Positions 27,403 through 36,339 of a DNA stretch of 36,626 nucleotides are shown here, piece by piece. This DNA is from a virus. The stretch covers positions 1 through 36,626 of the IMG/VR virus record IMGVR_UViG_3300044837_000042; one strand, written 5' to 3'. The translations under genes were made by a program, and so were the position numbers. The stretch's first letter is position 1. The number at the start of each line of letters is the position of its first letter. The notes under the pieces were generated by a model, which saw only the letters and a program-made list of their open reading frames with translations, was not told the DNA's origin and did no database searches.

Positions 27403-28967
27403 TGCTGCTTCAGACCAACAAGGCGCGCTCGATGCCGGCCATGGGCTCGGGATCTATCCCGGCACCGGTGGGCGGCCTGCAGCTCAAGAGCGGCATTGCA
27501 GCGCTGAAGCCCAACGAAGCCCTGCTGTTGGACAACTGGTTCCCCAAGCCCGGCTATGTCCAAGTGAGGGGCGGCTACACGAGTCAGGCTACCGGCATCG
27601 GTGCACTGGTTGGCTCCCTCCTGGAATGGGCAGGGCCTGCCTCGCGCAAGTTCTTTGCCGCCAAGTCCACTGCCATCTACGAGATCACCGCTGGCGGCGC
27701 GGTGGGAGCCGCTGCAGTCTCCAGCCTGAATAGCGCCTACTGGCAGACGGTCAATTTCACGACCGCGGGCGGCAGCTTCCTTGTGCTTTGCAACGGGGCC
27801 GACTCGGTCCGGAACTACGACGGCACGACTTGGACCACGCCCAGTATCACAGGCGTGACGAGCTCCAACCTGATCAACGTGGCGTCCTACAAGACGCGCC
27901 TGTGGTTCGTCGAGAAGGACAGCACCAAGGCCTGGTACATGCCCACGAGCGCGATTTCGGGGGCCGCTACTTCCCTGGAGATGGGCGACAAGTTCACGAA
28001 GGGCGGCAAGCTTCAGATCATTGGCACCCTTTCGCGAGATGCGGGCAACGGCGCGCAGGACATTATCTGCTTCGTGTCCTCCCGCGGCGAGGTCATCGCC
28101 TACCAAGGGTCAGACCCGACCGACACCAACAACTGGACCCTCATCGGCAAGTACATGGCCGCTCCGCCGATCAGCAATCGGGCGCTGATTCGCATAGATG
28201 GCGACCTCGGGCTGTTGACCAGCAAGGGAGTCGTCTCCCTGCGCCAGGTGGCTGCCGGCGGCATCTCGGCGGCCGACCGCGGCGCTATCACCGGCAACGT
28301 GGACCAGGGCATTATCGACGATTTCACGTCCTATGGCGCCCTGACGGGCTGGGAAATGATCGTCCACCCGCAGACGCGGCAGATGATCGTCAACGTCCCC
28401 ACGTCGAACTCGACCGCCACTCAGTACGCCATGAACATCCAGACGGGGAAGTGGTGCACCTACGGCCGCTATGCCTCGCCGCTCGATGCGACTTGCTGGG
28501 GGATCTTCAACGAAAGCCTGTACTTCGGCACATCTGGCGGCACAGTCTACAAGGCCGAAACCGGCGCTCAGGACAACGGTAGCGCCATCACGGCGCAGCT
28601 CAAGACGAGTTTCCAGAGCTATGGCCGGAAGGGCGGCGTCGCGCGGATCACCATGGTCCGGCCGCTTTTCACCGCGGGCGGCCAAGTTCTGCCGGCCATC
28701 CGGGTCAACGTGGACTACCGCAACGACACGCCGATGACGACCGACGAATTCCCCAGCACCTCAGGCTCTGCGGGCGCGGTTTGGGATGTGAGCCTGTGGG
28801 ATACGGGCGTGTGGGGCGACACCGATACGCCCTACGCCGACTGGCTGGCCGCGCAGGGCATCGGAACCGTCTCGAGCATCAACATGGTTGTGAGACCCGA
28901 CGGCATGCCAGTGAAGCTGAATGCGATCGACGTTCTCTATGAAGTAGCGCGGGGGATGAGCCTTTGA
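27402..28967 (+). CDS. Packaged-DNA stabilisation-like (P22 gp10-type) tail protein
   Basis: The 521-residue protein begins MLLQTNKARSMPAMGSGSIP and then has PVGGLQLKSGIAALKPNEAL with LLDNWFPKPGYVQVRGGY. I recall these segments from podovirus tail-hub proteins compared with P22 gp10. The rest is beta-rich with repeated Trp and Asn/Gly motifs, suggesting a propeller. The ATG shares a base with the upstream stop (TAATG). It likely closes the portal channel and bears the tail. Confidence 0.75.
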   Translation: MLLQTNKARSMPAMGSGSIPAPVGGLQLKSGIAALKPNEALLLDNWFPKPGYVQVRGGYTSQATGIGALVGSLLEWAGPASRKFFAAKSTAIYEITAGGAVGAAAVSSLNSAYWQTVNFTTAGGSFLVLCNGADSVRNYDGTTWTTPSITGVTSSNLINVASYKTRLWFVEKDSTKAWYMPTSAISGAATSLEMGDKFTKGGKLQIIGTLSRDAGNGAQDIICFVSSRGEVIAYQGSDPTDTNNWTLIGKYMAAPPISNRALIRIDGDLGLLTSKGVVSLRQVAAGGISAADRGAITGNVDQGIIDDFTSYGALTGWEMIVHPQTRQMIVNVPTSNSTATQYAMNIQTGKWCTYGRYASPLDATCWGIFNESLYFGTSGGTVYKAETGAQDNGSAITAQLKTSFQSYGRKGGVARITMVRPLFTAGGQVLPAIRVNVDYRNDTPMTTDEFPSTSGSAGAVWDVSLWDTGVWGDTDTPYADWLAAQGIGTVSSINMVVRPDGMPVKLNAIDVLYEVARGMSL

Positions 28968-29497
28968 GCCACAACTACCTGTTTGGCTTCGACGAACAAC
29001 TGGCGCGCTGGGCCTGCGATCGCATCCCGTGGGCCGATTACCAGCCGACCATGAAGGCGGTGGGCATTGCGGACGGCGACACGGAGGCATCCAAGCTCCT
29101 GGCCGTCTGCGTCTACCACAGCTACATCCCGACCAAGACGATCGACGGAAAGCCCTGGTTTGGCCTTTGTGAGATTTCCTTTGCGGCTGCGAGCCCCAAA
29201 TGGGCAACCCGTAGCGCAATATCGTTCTTGCTTGGAATACCCTTCCTGCAATACAATTGCCGGAAGGTAGTGACGATCATTCCCTCCACGAATAAGCGCG
29301 CGCTCCGCTTTAACGAAGGGATCGGTCTGAAGCCGGAAGGCACGCTGAGGCACCACTTCGCCAAGGGCGTGCATGCCTGCATCCACGGGATTTTAAGGTC
29401 GGAATACGACGCGCGGTGGAAACACCCGCATCGCCGACGCCCCTCCGGATCGCAGGCCCATGGGCAAATCGACGCCGCAAGCGCCGCCAGCGCCTAA
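28964..29497 (+). CDS. GNAT-like acetyltransferase
   Basis: The 177-residue product resembles GNAT-fold proteins found in podovirus tail regions. GLCEISFAAASPKWATRSAI lies in the middle, followed by TNKRALRFNEGIGLKPEGTL with RHHFAKGVHACIHGILRSEY, the part that would bind acetyl-CoA. It starts at TTG overlapping the upstream stop (TTGA). The Ser/Arg-rich end overlaps the next gene by 38 bases. The target is unknown. Its position among structural genes could reflect modification of a virion protein or of a host factor. Confidence 0.65.
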   Translation: MSHNYLFGFDEQLARWACDRIPWADYQPTMKAVGIADGDTEASKLLAVCVYHSYIPTKTIDGKPWFGLCEISFAAASPKWATRSAISFLLGIPFLQYNCRKVVTIIPSTNKRALRFNEGIGLKPEGTLRHHFAKGVHACIHGILRSEYDARWKHPHRRRPSGSQAHGQIDAASAASA

Positions 29498-30362
29498 CCC
29501 TTCCGGCCTCGTCCAGCAGCAGGGCGCTCAGAACGTCGGGACCGCGATTGCAAACGCGCGCCTGAACAACACCAATCAGGTTGGTCCCAACGGCAGCCTG
29601 ACCTACTCGGAAACTGGCGGCGGCTACGACAGCAACAACACATGGGTGCCGTCATTCACGGCGACCACGGCGCTTAGCCCCGGTCAGCAGAAGCTGTACG
29701 ACACACAGCAGGGCATCAGCCAGGGCACGTCAGACCTCGCCAAGAGCTATATCGATCGCATCGGGGCAGCGACGGCAACGCCCTTCACGCTCGACAACAT
29801 GCCCCAGACGGGGCCGATGCCCGTCTACGACAAAGATTATCGCCAGCACGAATACGACACCATCCTGCAGCGCAATCAGCCGCAGCAGGACAATGACCAG
29901 CGGGCGCTTGCCCAGCGCTTGGCGGATCAAGGCATCGGCATCAACGATCCGGCCTATCGCACGGCGATGGATCAGTATGACCGGGGGGTGAACGACTTCC
30001 GTCTTGGGGCTGATCTTCAGTCGGGGCAGCAGGCAACGCAGGATTTCGGCAACCAGGTCCAGGGCTATGGCTTGACGGTCGATGCCCGCAATCGAGCGAT
30101 CCAAGAGGCGCTCCTGCAGCGCACCCAGCCGATCAATGAAGTGACGGCCCTGATGGGCACCGGCCCGGGCGTGCAGATGCCGCAATTCGTCAACACGCCC
30201 ACGACGCAGGTTGCGCCCACGGACGTGTACGCGCCCTACGCCATGCAGCAGCAAGCGGGGCTGCAGCAGCAGCAAATCGCGACGCAAGCCAACAGCGCAG
30301 CGACCGGCGGCCTGTTCGGCTTGGGCGGGGCCGCCCTGATGGGCGGGGCGATGTTCCTATGA
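29460..30362 (+). CDS. Gln-rich internal virion or tail protein (300 aa)
   Basis: The protein is rich in Gln, Asn and Pro (MGKSTPQAPPAPNPSGLVQQ, later GLQQQQIATQANSAATGG) and ends in a glycine-zipper-like hydrophobic helix (LFGLGGAALMGG). Such helices appear in proteins ejected with DNA, where they may enter the membrane. It starts inside the GNAT gene. The stop abuts the convergent lipoprotein gene with no gap. Confidence 0.7.
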   Translation: MGKSTPQAPPAPNPSGLVQQQGAQNVGTAIANARLNNTNQVGPNGSLTYSETGGGYDSNNTWVPSFTATTALSPGQQKLYDTQQGISQGTSDLAKSYIDRIGAATATPFTLDNMPQTGPMPVYDKDYRQHEYDTILQRNQPQQDNDQRALAQRLADQGIGINDPAYRTAMDQYDRGVNDFRLGADLQSGQQATQDFGNQVQGYGLTVDARNRAIQEALLQRTQPINEVTALMGTGPGVQMPQFVNTPTTQVAPTDVYAPYAMQQQAGLQQQQIATQANSAATGGLFGLGGAALMGGAMFL

Positions 30363-30578
30363 TCAGGGCTTGTCGCACGAAAATGCCAGATAGCCGCCCC
30401 AGGTCTGGACTTGTGTTACCCGCGCGATTCGGCCGTAACGCTCGCAATGAGCATTGGCCGCGCTCACTGCGGGGCCTGGCGAGGCGCCGTACCACTGCGC
30501 CACGCCCCCAAGTTCCGTTGCATCTATCGCCGGGGCGCAACCGGCAAGTCCGAGCGCCGCTATGACAAAAAGCCTCAC
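30363..30578 (-). CDS. Small lipoprotein on the opposite strand (71 aa)
   Basis: A minus-strand ORF encodes GTG-started MRLFVIAALGLAGCAPA, a lipoprotein signal with the lipobox LAGC (Cys at residue 14). The mature part has two Cys (HCERYGRIARVTQVQTWGG, then FSCDK) that could form a disulfide. A GGAAGG site precedes the start. It is convergent with the upstream gene and divergent from the PP-loop gene, so it needs its own promoter. Such lysogen-expressed genes (morons) often alter the host surface or block other phages; the role here is unknown. Confidence 0.75.
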   Translation of the reverse strand: MRLFVIAALGLAGCAPAIDATELGGVAQWYGASPGPAVSAANAHCERYGRIARVTQVQTWGGYLAFSCDKP

Positions 30579-30579
30579 G

Positions 30580-31305
30580 ATGCCGCCTTCCTTTTCCCGC
30601 GGCGGGAATGTGGCGCTTCAGTTCAGCGGCGGCAAGGACAGTTTGGCGCTGGCCTACCTCCTGCGCCCGCATTGGGAGTGTCTGACGCTGTACCACGTCG
30701 ACACCGGCGACCTTCTCCCGGAGGTCCGCGAGATCGTCGATATGGTCGAAGCCATGGTGCCCAATTTCCAGCGCATTGAGACGGACGCGAAGGGATGGAC
30801 GGCTGCCATAGGCCTGCCGAGCGATCTGGTGCCCACAACGAGCACGCGGGCGGGCCTCGCCATCGGCGCGAGCAGGCAACCGATCGTCGATCGCTTCGAC
30901 TGCTGCGCCTCCAACATTATGGCGCCGATGCATGAGCGCATGGTTGCGGACGGGATCAAGCTCGTAATCCGGGGCACCAAGCGCGTGGACGTTCCCCGGC
31001 TGCCGGCCGAAGATGGCGACACCGGCATGGGCTACGCGCTCTGGCTGCCCCTTCTGACTTGGTCGAATGATGACGTGTTCGCCTATCTCCGCGAGGTCGG
31101 CGCTCCGATCTGCCGCGTCTACGAGCATCACGTGCAGGCGCCGGAATGCGCGACATGCCCCGCGTGGTGGTCTGAGGGCCGCGCTGCCTACCTGAGCAAG
31201 CATCACCCGGATTTGTTCTCGGCCTACCGCGCCAAGCTCGCGCTGGTGGCGGCCGAGGTCACGCCTCATTGGCAAGCACTCCAGACGGAGGTGGCCGGTG
31301 GCTGA
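30580..31305 (+). CDS. PP-loop ATPase, PAPS reductase-like
   Basis: The 241-residue protein has the PP-loop ALQFSGGKDSLALAYLL (SGGKDS at residues 16-21), which binds ATP or PAPS in the PAPS-reductase/sulfotransferase superfamily. Further features are HVDTGDLLPE, DCCASNIMAPMHE, and PECATCPAWW. The Cys pairs could hold a metal or take part in sulfur transfer. Phage members of this family are common, but their chemistry is often unproven; thiolation or DNA/RNA modification are options. ATG 30580 is chosen because it does not overlap the lipoprotein; 30562 is an alternative. It lies among virion genes, which is unusual for an enzyme. Confidence 0.8.
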   Translation: MPPSFSRGGNVALQFSGGKDSLALAYLLRPHWECLTLYHVDTGDLLPEVREIVDMVEAMVPNFQRIETDAKGWTAAIGLPSDLVPTTSTRAGLAIGASRQPIVDRFDCCASNIMAPMHERMVADGIKLVIRGTKRVDVPRLPAEDGDTGMGYALWLPLLTWSNDDVFAYLREVGAPICRVYEHHVQAPECATCPAWWSEGRAAYLSKHHPDLFSAYRAKLALVAAEVTPHWQALQTEVAGG

Positions 31306-33085
31306 TTATAGCGACCTCGCCTATTCGCTGTCGGGGCTCGGCAAGCCCGCGAATCCCTACGACCAGCGCCGCAAGTTTGCCTACAGCATGATGCAGCAGG
31401 GCGCCGATGCTTCGCCTATCCAGTCGCCGTGGCAGGGAGTGAGCCGCCTTGCGCAGGCGCTTGTCGGCGGCCTGATGCTGAACAAGACGGAAGGCGATGA
31501 GCAGGAGGCGAATAAGAAGCGCTCCGACGCGCTGGCGCAGGCGATGGCCGAGCCGGACCCGCAGAAGCGCATCGGCCTGATTGCCGCCTACGATCCCGAC
31601 GCCGGTGCGCGCGCGGCGGGCTCTCTGGCCGTTGAGCAGGCGAAGCTCGGGCAGCAGACGGCGATGCTGAACCAGGGCGCCAATTCGTTCGGACAGTCCT
31701 ACGGAGCTCCTCAGGGGCAGCCCGCAGGCGGTCCGCAGCAGGCCGGCTTCCAGCCAACACTCGCCGGCTACGAGGCCAACAACAATCCACAGGCGGTCAA
31801 TCCGCAATCTGGCGCTGGTGGCCTCTATCAGTTCCTGCCCGGCACATGGGCGAACGTGCGCGCCTCGAATCCCGACCTCAACCTGCCGGCGACGGTTGGC
31901 GAGGCGAGCGATCAGCAGCAGCACGCGGCGGAGCAGCGGTTCCGGACAGCTAATGCACAAGGCCTCCAACAGGCCGGTATCCCGGTCAATCCGACCACCC
32001 TTTACCTCGCCCATCGAACCGGCGTGGACGGAACAAAGACGATCCTGTCGGCATCGCCTGATGCCCCGCTGTCGACCGTGGTTCCTCCGCAGTGGGTCCA
32101 GCAAAACCCCGACATGCGCACGACGGTGGGCCAGTTCGTGCAGATGGCGCAGAGCCGGTTTCCATCGGGGCCGCCGCCTCAGGGCGCGCCGCCTCCTGCC
32201 GCCGTTGCCGCCCTCCCTCAGGGCGCTCCACAGCCCTACGGTGGTCCTCAAGGCGACAATCCTGCGGTCGCACCGGGCCAGCCGCCACAGCCGTCTCCGC
32301 AGGGCGTCAGCGGCCCCGCCGTGGTCGCACCTCCGGGTGTGCCCGACGTGCCGCGGCCGCAGCCGACGCCTCAGCAGATCCAGCAGGTCCAGCAGCGCCT
32401 GCGGTCTGGCGAGTTCGGTTTCGACGCCAGCGCCGTTTCCAAGGCGCGAGCCGCCCTCGACGCCGATCTCGATCGCCAGTGGGGCGTGCAGCGCGATCAG
32501 GCGAAGATGGGCTATGACGCGCAACTGTCGTCTTTCGGTCGCCGCGAATCGAACGACCTGCAGCAGCCGCAGAATAACGCGCAGAACGAATCGAAGATGC
32601 GCGAGCAGTTCGACCAACTGCAGACGGTCAAGGACTACCGGAAGGCCAACACGGTCTTCCGATCGGCTATCGACGCGGCCAAGAACGACACGAAGGCATC
32701 GGACCTGAACTTGGTCTACGCCTTTGCCACGCTGATGGACCCGGGCTCGGTGGTGCGTGAATCCGAGACGGGCATGGTCACGGCTACCGCGAGCGCTTCC
32801 GCCCGCGTTCAAGGTCTCATCAACGGCCTCCAAGGAAAGTCCACGTTCGATAACGCGACAAGGCAGGCGCTGGTGGCCGAAATGGCCAGCCGATATCAGG
32901 CCTACAAGACGGCGCACGATGACCTGGCCGGCACATTCGGCGGCATTGCCGATCGCACGCCGGGCGTGAACCGCCAGAACGTCGTGGTGCCCTATCCCGA
33001 CGTGCAATACGAGCGCCCGACCGTGGCGCAGATGCCCGGTGCTTCATCTCCTCCGCCGCCTCCCGGCTACAAGGTGATGAAGTGA
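31298..33085 (+). CDS. Ejection protein with lytic transglycosylase-like domain
   Basis: The 595-residue protein has an SLT-like segment at about residues 150-260. GYEANNNPQAVNPQSGAGGL carries a candidate catalytic Glu, and YQFLPGTWANVRASNPDLN follows. That layout belongs to lytic transglycosylases that cut peptidoglycan. In podoviruses such proteins are ejected with DNA. The rest is Gln/Pro/Ala-rich and likely flexible. GTG 31298 overlaps the upstream stop and has GGAGGTGG before it. Confidence 0.75.
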   Translation: MADYSDLAYSLSGLGKPANPYDQRRKFAYSMMQQGADASPIQSPWQGVSRLAQALVGGLMLNKTEGDEQEANKKRSDALAQAMAEPDPQKRIGLIAAYDPDAGARAAGSLAVEQAKLGQQTAMLNQGANSFGQSYGAPQGQPAGGPQQAGFQPTLAGYEANNNPQAVNPQSGAGGLYQFLPGTWANVRASNPDLNLPATVGEASDQQQHAAEQRFRTANAQGLQQAGIPVNPTTLYLAHRTGVDGTKTILSASPDAPLSTVVPPQWVQQNPDMRTTVGQFVQMAQSRFPSGPPPQGAPPPAAVAALPQGAPQPYGGPQGDNPAVAPGQPPQPSPQGVSGPAVVAPPGVPDVPRPQPTPQQIQQVQQRLRSGEFGFDASAVSKARAALDADLDRQWGVQRDQAKMGYDAQLSSFGRRESNDLQQPQNNAQNESKMREQFDQLQTVKDYRKANTVFRSAIDAAKNDTKASDLNLVYAFATLMDPGSVVRESETGMVTATASASARVQGLINGLQGKSTFDNATRQALVAEMASRYQAYKTAHDDLAGTFGGIADRTPGVNRQNVVVPYPDVQYERPTVAQMPGASSPPPPPGYKVMK

Positions 33086-35220
33086 CCGACTTCGCCGTCA
33101 ATGACGCTGGCGATGTGCTGGCCTTCGACGGCAAGGACTGGAAGCCCGCGCAGGTCGCCATGAACGACAAGGGAGAGAAGGTCGCCTTTGACGGGAAGGC
33201 TTGGCGTCCGCTCAATGGGCAGCAGGTCGGTCCCAACGTCAATGAGGGCATGCAGAATGCCTTCGGCAACAGCCTGGCATTCGGCTTCGGTGACGAGCTC
33301 AAGGCCGGTCTCCGCGCGACGGCGGCTCCCGCCATTCAGGCCGGCATGAAGTATCTCGGCGGCGGTGCTGGCGGGGAGGATTTCCAGAAGAGCCCAATGG
33401 GGCAGGCGTCGGCGGCTCCAGACTGGAGCGCTCGCTACAACGAGGAATTGACCAAGGAGCGTGAGAGGGCGAAGGCGTTCGAAGCATCCAATCCCAATCT
33501 TGCCGCGGCCTCCAATGTCGCGGGCAGCGTGGCGGGCTCGACGGCTGCATTGGCCGCCCTGCCTGCTGGCGTCACTGCGGCGGGGCCGAGTCTCGTCGGC
33601 AATGTGGCGAAACTTGCGGCCACCGGTGGCGGCTTGGCGGGCCTGCAGGGCTTCGGGGAAGGCGAGGGCGGCCTTGGCGCGCGACTGTCGAACGCCGTCA
33701 TCCCTGCCGTCGTTGGCGTCCTTACAGGCGGCGGCATCCCCGTCGGTGGCGCGCTAGCCCGGAAAGCGTTGGAGACAGGTCCGGGCCGCTACGTCAGCGA
33801 GAAGGTCATTTCCCCCATTGCGCGCCTGATCGCGGGCGGCACGGAAGGCGTTGCGCCCAAGTCGCTGTCGGCCGCGGCTCCCGATGGCTCGGCCGGCGTC
33901 CAGGGTCCCATCGCGGAGTTTGCCGAGCGCACAGGCAACCAGGCGGAGACCGGCGCGATCGAGCGCCTGACAACCTCCCTGCAGCGCTCCGGCATGACGC
34001 CAGAACAGATCACGGCGAAGCTGAAGACGCTGGGGCCTGAGGCGGTTCTTGCCGACGCCGACCCACAATTCCTTTCGGCGGCGCAGGGCGTGAAGGTGCT
34101 TCCGGGGGAAACCCGCAGCCTCGCCAAGAACGTGCTTGAAGGGCGTGACCGACAGGCGGGCAATCGCTTGACGACTGCCTTTGAGGGCAACGAACCGCCG
34201 CCGTCCGCCTTCGCCTTGCGCGGTGAGGGGCAGGCGTTCGATGAAAATGCGCGGGCTGTAGGGGCTGATGCCTATGGCGCAATGGCCGACCAGAAGCTGC
34301 GTCTCTCCGGCGAGATGCAGAAAATCATGGCTGATGCCCCTGACATCGGGAAAGCATTGAAGACGGAGTTGGCGCAGAACGCAGGCACCGGCACGAAACT
34401 CTCACCAATTGAACTCATGGACCGCGTCAAGCAGCGTCTCAACAAGGGGGCGGATGCCGCGTTCAATTCCGGAACGGTTGTCAACAAAGCCGATATCGGC
34501 GCGATGGCCGATCGGTTCGAGAAGGCTTTTTGGCGAGCCAACCCAGGAGCCGAAGAGGCAGCCACGCGGTTCGCGCAAGCCAAGTCTCTGCCCGGGCATT
34601 TCGACGTTGGCGCGGCCCTGCTTGCCCGTGAGGGCACATCTGAACCGGCGCTGGAGAAGTCGGCCGCTCGACTAACCGAGCTTCTCGCCAAGGCAGATCC
34701 TCAGCAGAAGCTGGCGACCCGCGTGGGGGCCACGACCGCCGCTCGCAATCAGGCGCAGGAGAGCACCGCGCTCGCTCGCGCTCTGGCCAAGCGGGTCGAT
34801 GAGAGCGCGCCTGTTCAATCCAAGATCGCCCAACTGTACGAGCCGGGTCATGCGGCGGCGATCACCAAGCAGGCGGCTGCAGAGCGCCAGTTCGCCGAGA
34901 CGAGCAACAAGCTGCTGGGCGGCAGCCAGACGGCGGAAAAGACGGCTGACGCCCTGGAGACCAATGCCGGCATTCGCATCAGCAACTCGAGCGCCAGCGC
35001 CCGCGTCTTCGAGCATCTGGGCGATATCTATCACTCGCTGGTGTCCGGCAATGAGCCAGTCCGCGACGCCATCGGCCGCGCGACGCTCAACATGGACCCG
35101 TCCGAGAAAGCGCGTTTGGTGCGCCTGATCGCGGCGAACCTCGCACGCCGCCAGCAGGGTTCCCCCCTGGCTGCATCCCTCGCTGGCTCGTCCGGCAACC
35201 TCATTCCTTCAAGCAGGTGA
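33082..35220 (+). CDS. Large internal virion (DNA ejection) protein
   Basis: The 712-residue product starts with two short repeats of VNDAGDVLAFDGKDWKPA type (the second is MNDKGEKVAFDGKAWRPL). It contains a Gly/Ala-rich membrane-like region (about 150-240) and then long helical stretches. That fits proteins that leave the virion and form a channel in the host envelope. It starts at a GTG overlapping the upstream stop and lies next to the transglycosylase-like gene, as ejection genes usually do. No closer family is recognised. Confidence 0.7.
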   Translation: MTDFAVNDAGDVLAFDGKDWKPAQVAMNDKGEKVAFDGKAWRPLNGQQVGPNVNEGMQNAFGNSLAFGFGDELKAGLRATAAPAIQAGMKYLGGGAGGEDFQKSPMGQASAAPDWSARYNEELTKERERAKAFEASNPNLAAASNVAGSVAGSTAALAALPAGVTAAGPSLVGNVAKLAATGGGLAGLQGFGEGEGGLGARLSNAVIPAVVGVLTGGGIPVGGALARKALETGPGRYVSEKVISPIARLIAGGTEGVAPKSLSAAAPDGSAGVQGPIAEFAERTGNQAETGAIERLTTSLQRSGMTPEQITAKLKTLGPEAVLADADPQFLSAAQGVKVLPGETRSLAKNVLEGRDRQAGNRLTTAFEGNEPPPSAFALRGEGQAFDENARAVGADAYGAMADQKLRLSGEMQKIMADAPDIGKALKTELAQNAGTGTKLSPIELMDRVKQRLNKGADAAFNSGTVVNKADIGAMADRFEKAFWRANPGAEEAATRFAQAKSLPGHFDVGAALLAREGTSEPALEKSAARLTELLAKADPQQKLATRVGATTAARNQAQESTALARALAKRVDESAPVQSKIAQLYEPGHAAAITKQAAAERQFAETSNKLLGGSQTAEKTADALETNAGIRISNSSASARVFEHLGDIYHSLVSGNEPVRDAIGRATLNMDPSEKARLVRLIAANLARRQQGSPLAASLAGSSGNLIPSSR

Positions 35221-35223
35221 CCC

Positions 35224-36213
35224 GTGAGTAGAGACGGCAGTGGCAACTACTTGCTTCCGCAGGCGGCTTTCACGTCGGGCACGACGATCGAGAGCGCGAA
35301 GGTCAACTCCGACTTCTCCGACATCGCGTCCGCGCTGACACAGTCGGTCTCCAAGGACGGCCAAACCACGCTGACCGGTAACCTGCCGTTCGGCGGCTTT
35401 AAGGGCACCGGCCTCGGGGCCGCATCGGGCTCCGGCGAGTCGGTGCGCTATGACGAGTTCAAGGCGGCGTTTCGCTCGCTGCTTGTCGGCCTCGGGATGT
35501 CCAACAACGTCTCGCCGAACACGAAGGTGGATGTGGCGGCAGGCTCTTGGACCGAGGTTGGGCAGGGGACCGTTCTGGCCAATGTCGCCGGCACGATCGA
35601 CTGCGGCACGACGGGCGCCAACGGCTTGGATGCCGGCTCGCTGGCCAACAGCACGTGGTATCACGCCTTTGCCATCGGCAAGACGGACTTAACGACGGCG
35701 CTCCTGGCTTCGACCAGCGCGTCAAGCCCGACGATGCCGAGCGGCTACACGCTGAAGCGGCGCATCGGCAGTTTCAGGACGGATGGCTCGGCACATATCC
35801 TAGCCTTCGTTCAAGACGGTGATGATTTCTATTGGGCCACGCTTATTAGCGATGTGTCGGCGAGCAACCCCGGAGCGTCGGCCGTAACGCGCACGCTCAC
35901 CGTTCCAACCGGGGTCAATGTCAAGGCCTATTTACAGGCGTCCACCTTCAATAGCGGCGCTGCCGGCGGCGTGCTTGCCTATTTCAGCGACCTGGCGACC
36001 ACGGATTCTGTTCCGACGGAAAGTGCACCGCAAATCGCCGATCTATCCCGCACCGCAAATATTGCGGGCAACGTCCAGACTTCCGGCGGCCGCTTTTACA
36101 TTCGCACGAATACATCAGCCCAAATTCGCAGCCGGCTCGGCTTCTCGGACGCAAGCTGTTCTCTGTTCATCAGTACGCTCGGCTGGGTCGACACCCGCGG
36201 GCGGTTCGCGTGA
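35224..36213 (+). CDS. Tail fibre-like protein (329 aa)
   Basis: The N-terminus MSRDGSGNYLLPQAAFTSGT with NSDFSDIASALTQSVSKDG resembles the start of podovirus tail fibres. The rest is beta-rich, with TGNLPFGGFKGTGLGAASGS and a C-terminal LGFSDASCSLFISTLGWVDT. It is a second candidate receptor-binding protein besides the tailspike at 24683. A GTG start with AGGTGA upstream is used. Confidence 0.75.
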   Translation: MSRDGSGNYLLPQAAFTSGTTIESAKVNSDFSDIASALTQSVSKDGQTTLTGNLPFGGFKGTGLGAASGSGESVRYDEFKAAFRSLLVGLGMSNNVSPNTKVDVAAGSWTEVGQGTVLANVAGTIDCGTTGANGLDAGSLANSTWYHAFAIGKTDLTTALLASTSASSPTMPSGYTLKRRIGSFRTDGSAHILAFVQDGDDFYWATLISDVSASNPGASAVTRTLTVPTGVNVKAYLQASTFNSGAAGGVLAYFSDLATTDSVPTESAPQIADLSRTANIAGNVQTSGGRFYIRTNTSAQIRSRLGFSDASCSLFISTLGWVDTRGRFA

Positions 36214-36214
36214 C

Positions 36215-36325
36215 CTATTGCTCGCGCAGCAGGACGATAGTCCCTCCCACGACAGCGCCGATAAGGACGATGGCGATGAATGAAATCGCGCCGAGGAACA
36301 GAGTCATGAGGCTGATGCAGGCCAT
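36215..36325 (-). CDS. Possible small membrane peptide on the minus strand (36 aa)
   Basis: The minus-strand ORF reads MACISLMTLFLGAISFIAIV and continues hydrophobic to a short polar end (LLREQ). That makes one membrane helix, whereas the plus strand here gives no sensible protein. No clear ribosome site precedes the ATG. It faces the tail-fibre gene, a layout like the lipoprotein island at 30363. It may be a small holin or moron, or chance. Confidence 0.35.
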   Translation of the reverse strand: MACISLMTLFLGAISFIAIVLIGAVVGGTIVLLREQ

Positions 36326-36339
36326 GAGGGAGCTAACCA

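Noticed and set aside
30359-30565. Plus-strand ORF opposite the lipoprotein
   Set aside because: It is Arg/Pro-rich without motif, while the minus strand gives a clear lipoprotein signal with ribosome site.
30580-31305. PP-loop protein as DndC of a DNA phosphorothioation system
   Set aside because: No DndA, DndB, DndD or DndE partner is visible nearby; kept only as PAPS reductase-like.
31259-33007. A 582-codon open frame on the minus strand
   Set aside because: It is an antisense shadow of the high-GC ejection-protein gene, whose plus-strand frame has a ribosome site, coupled start and an SLT-like motif; the minus reading is Arg/Leu-rich with no motif.
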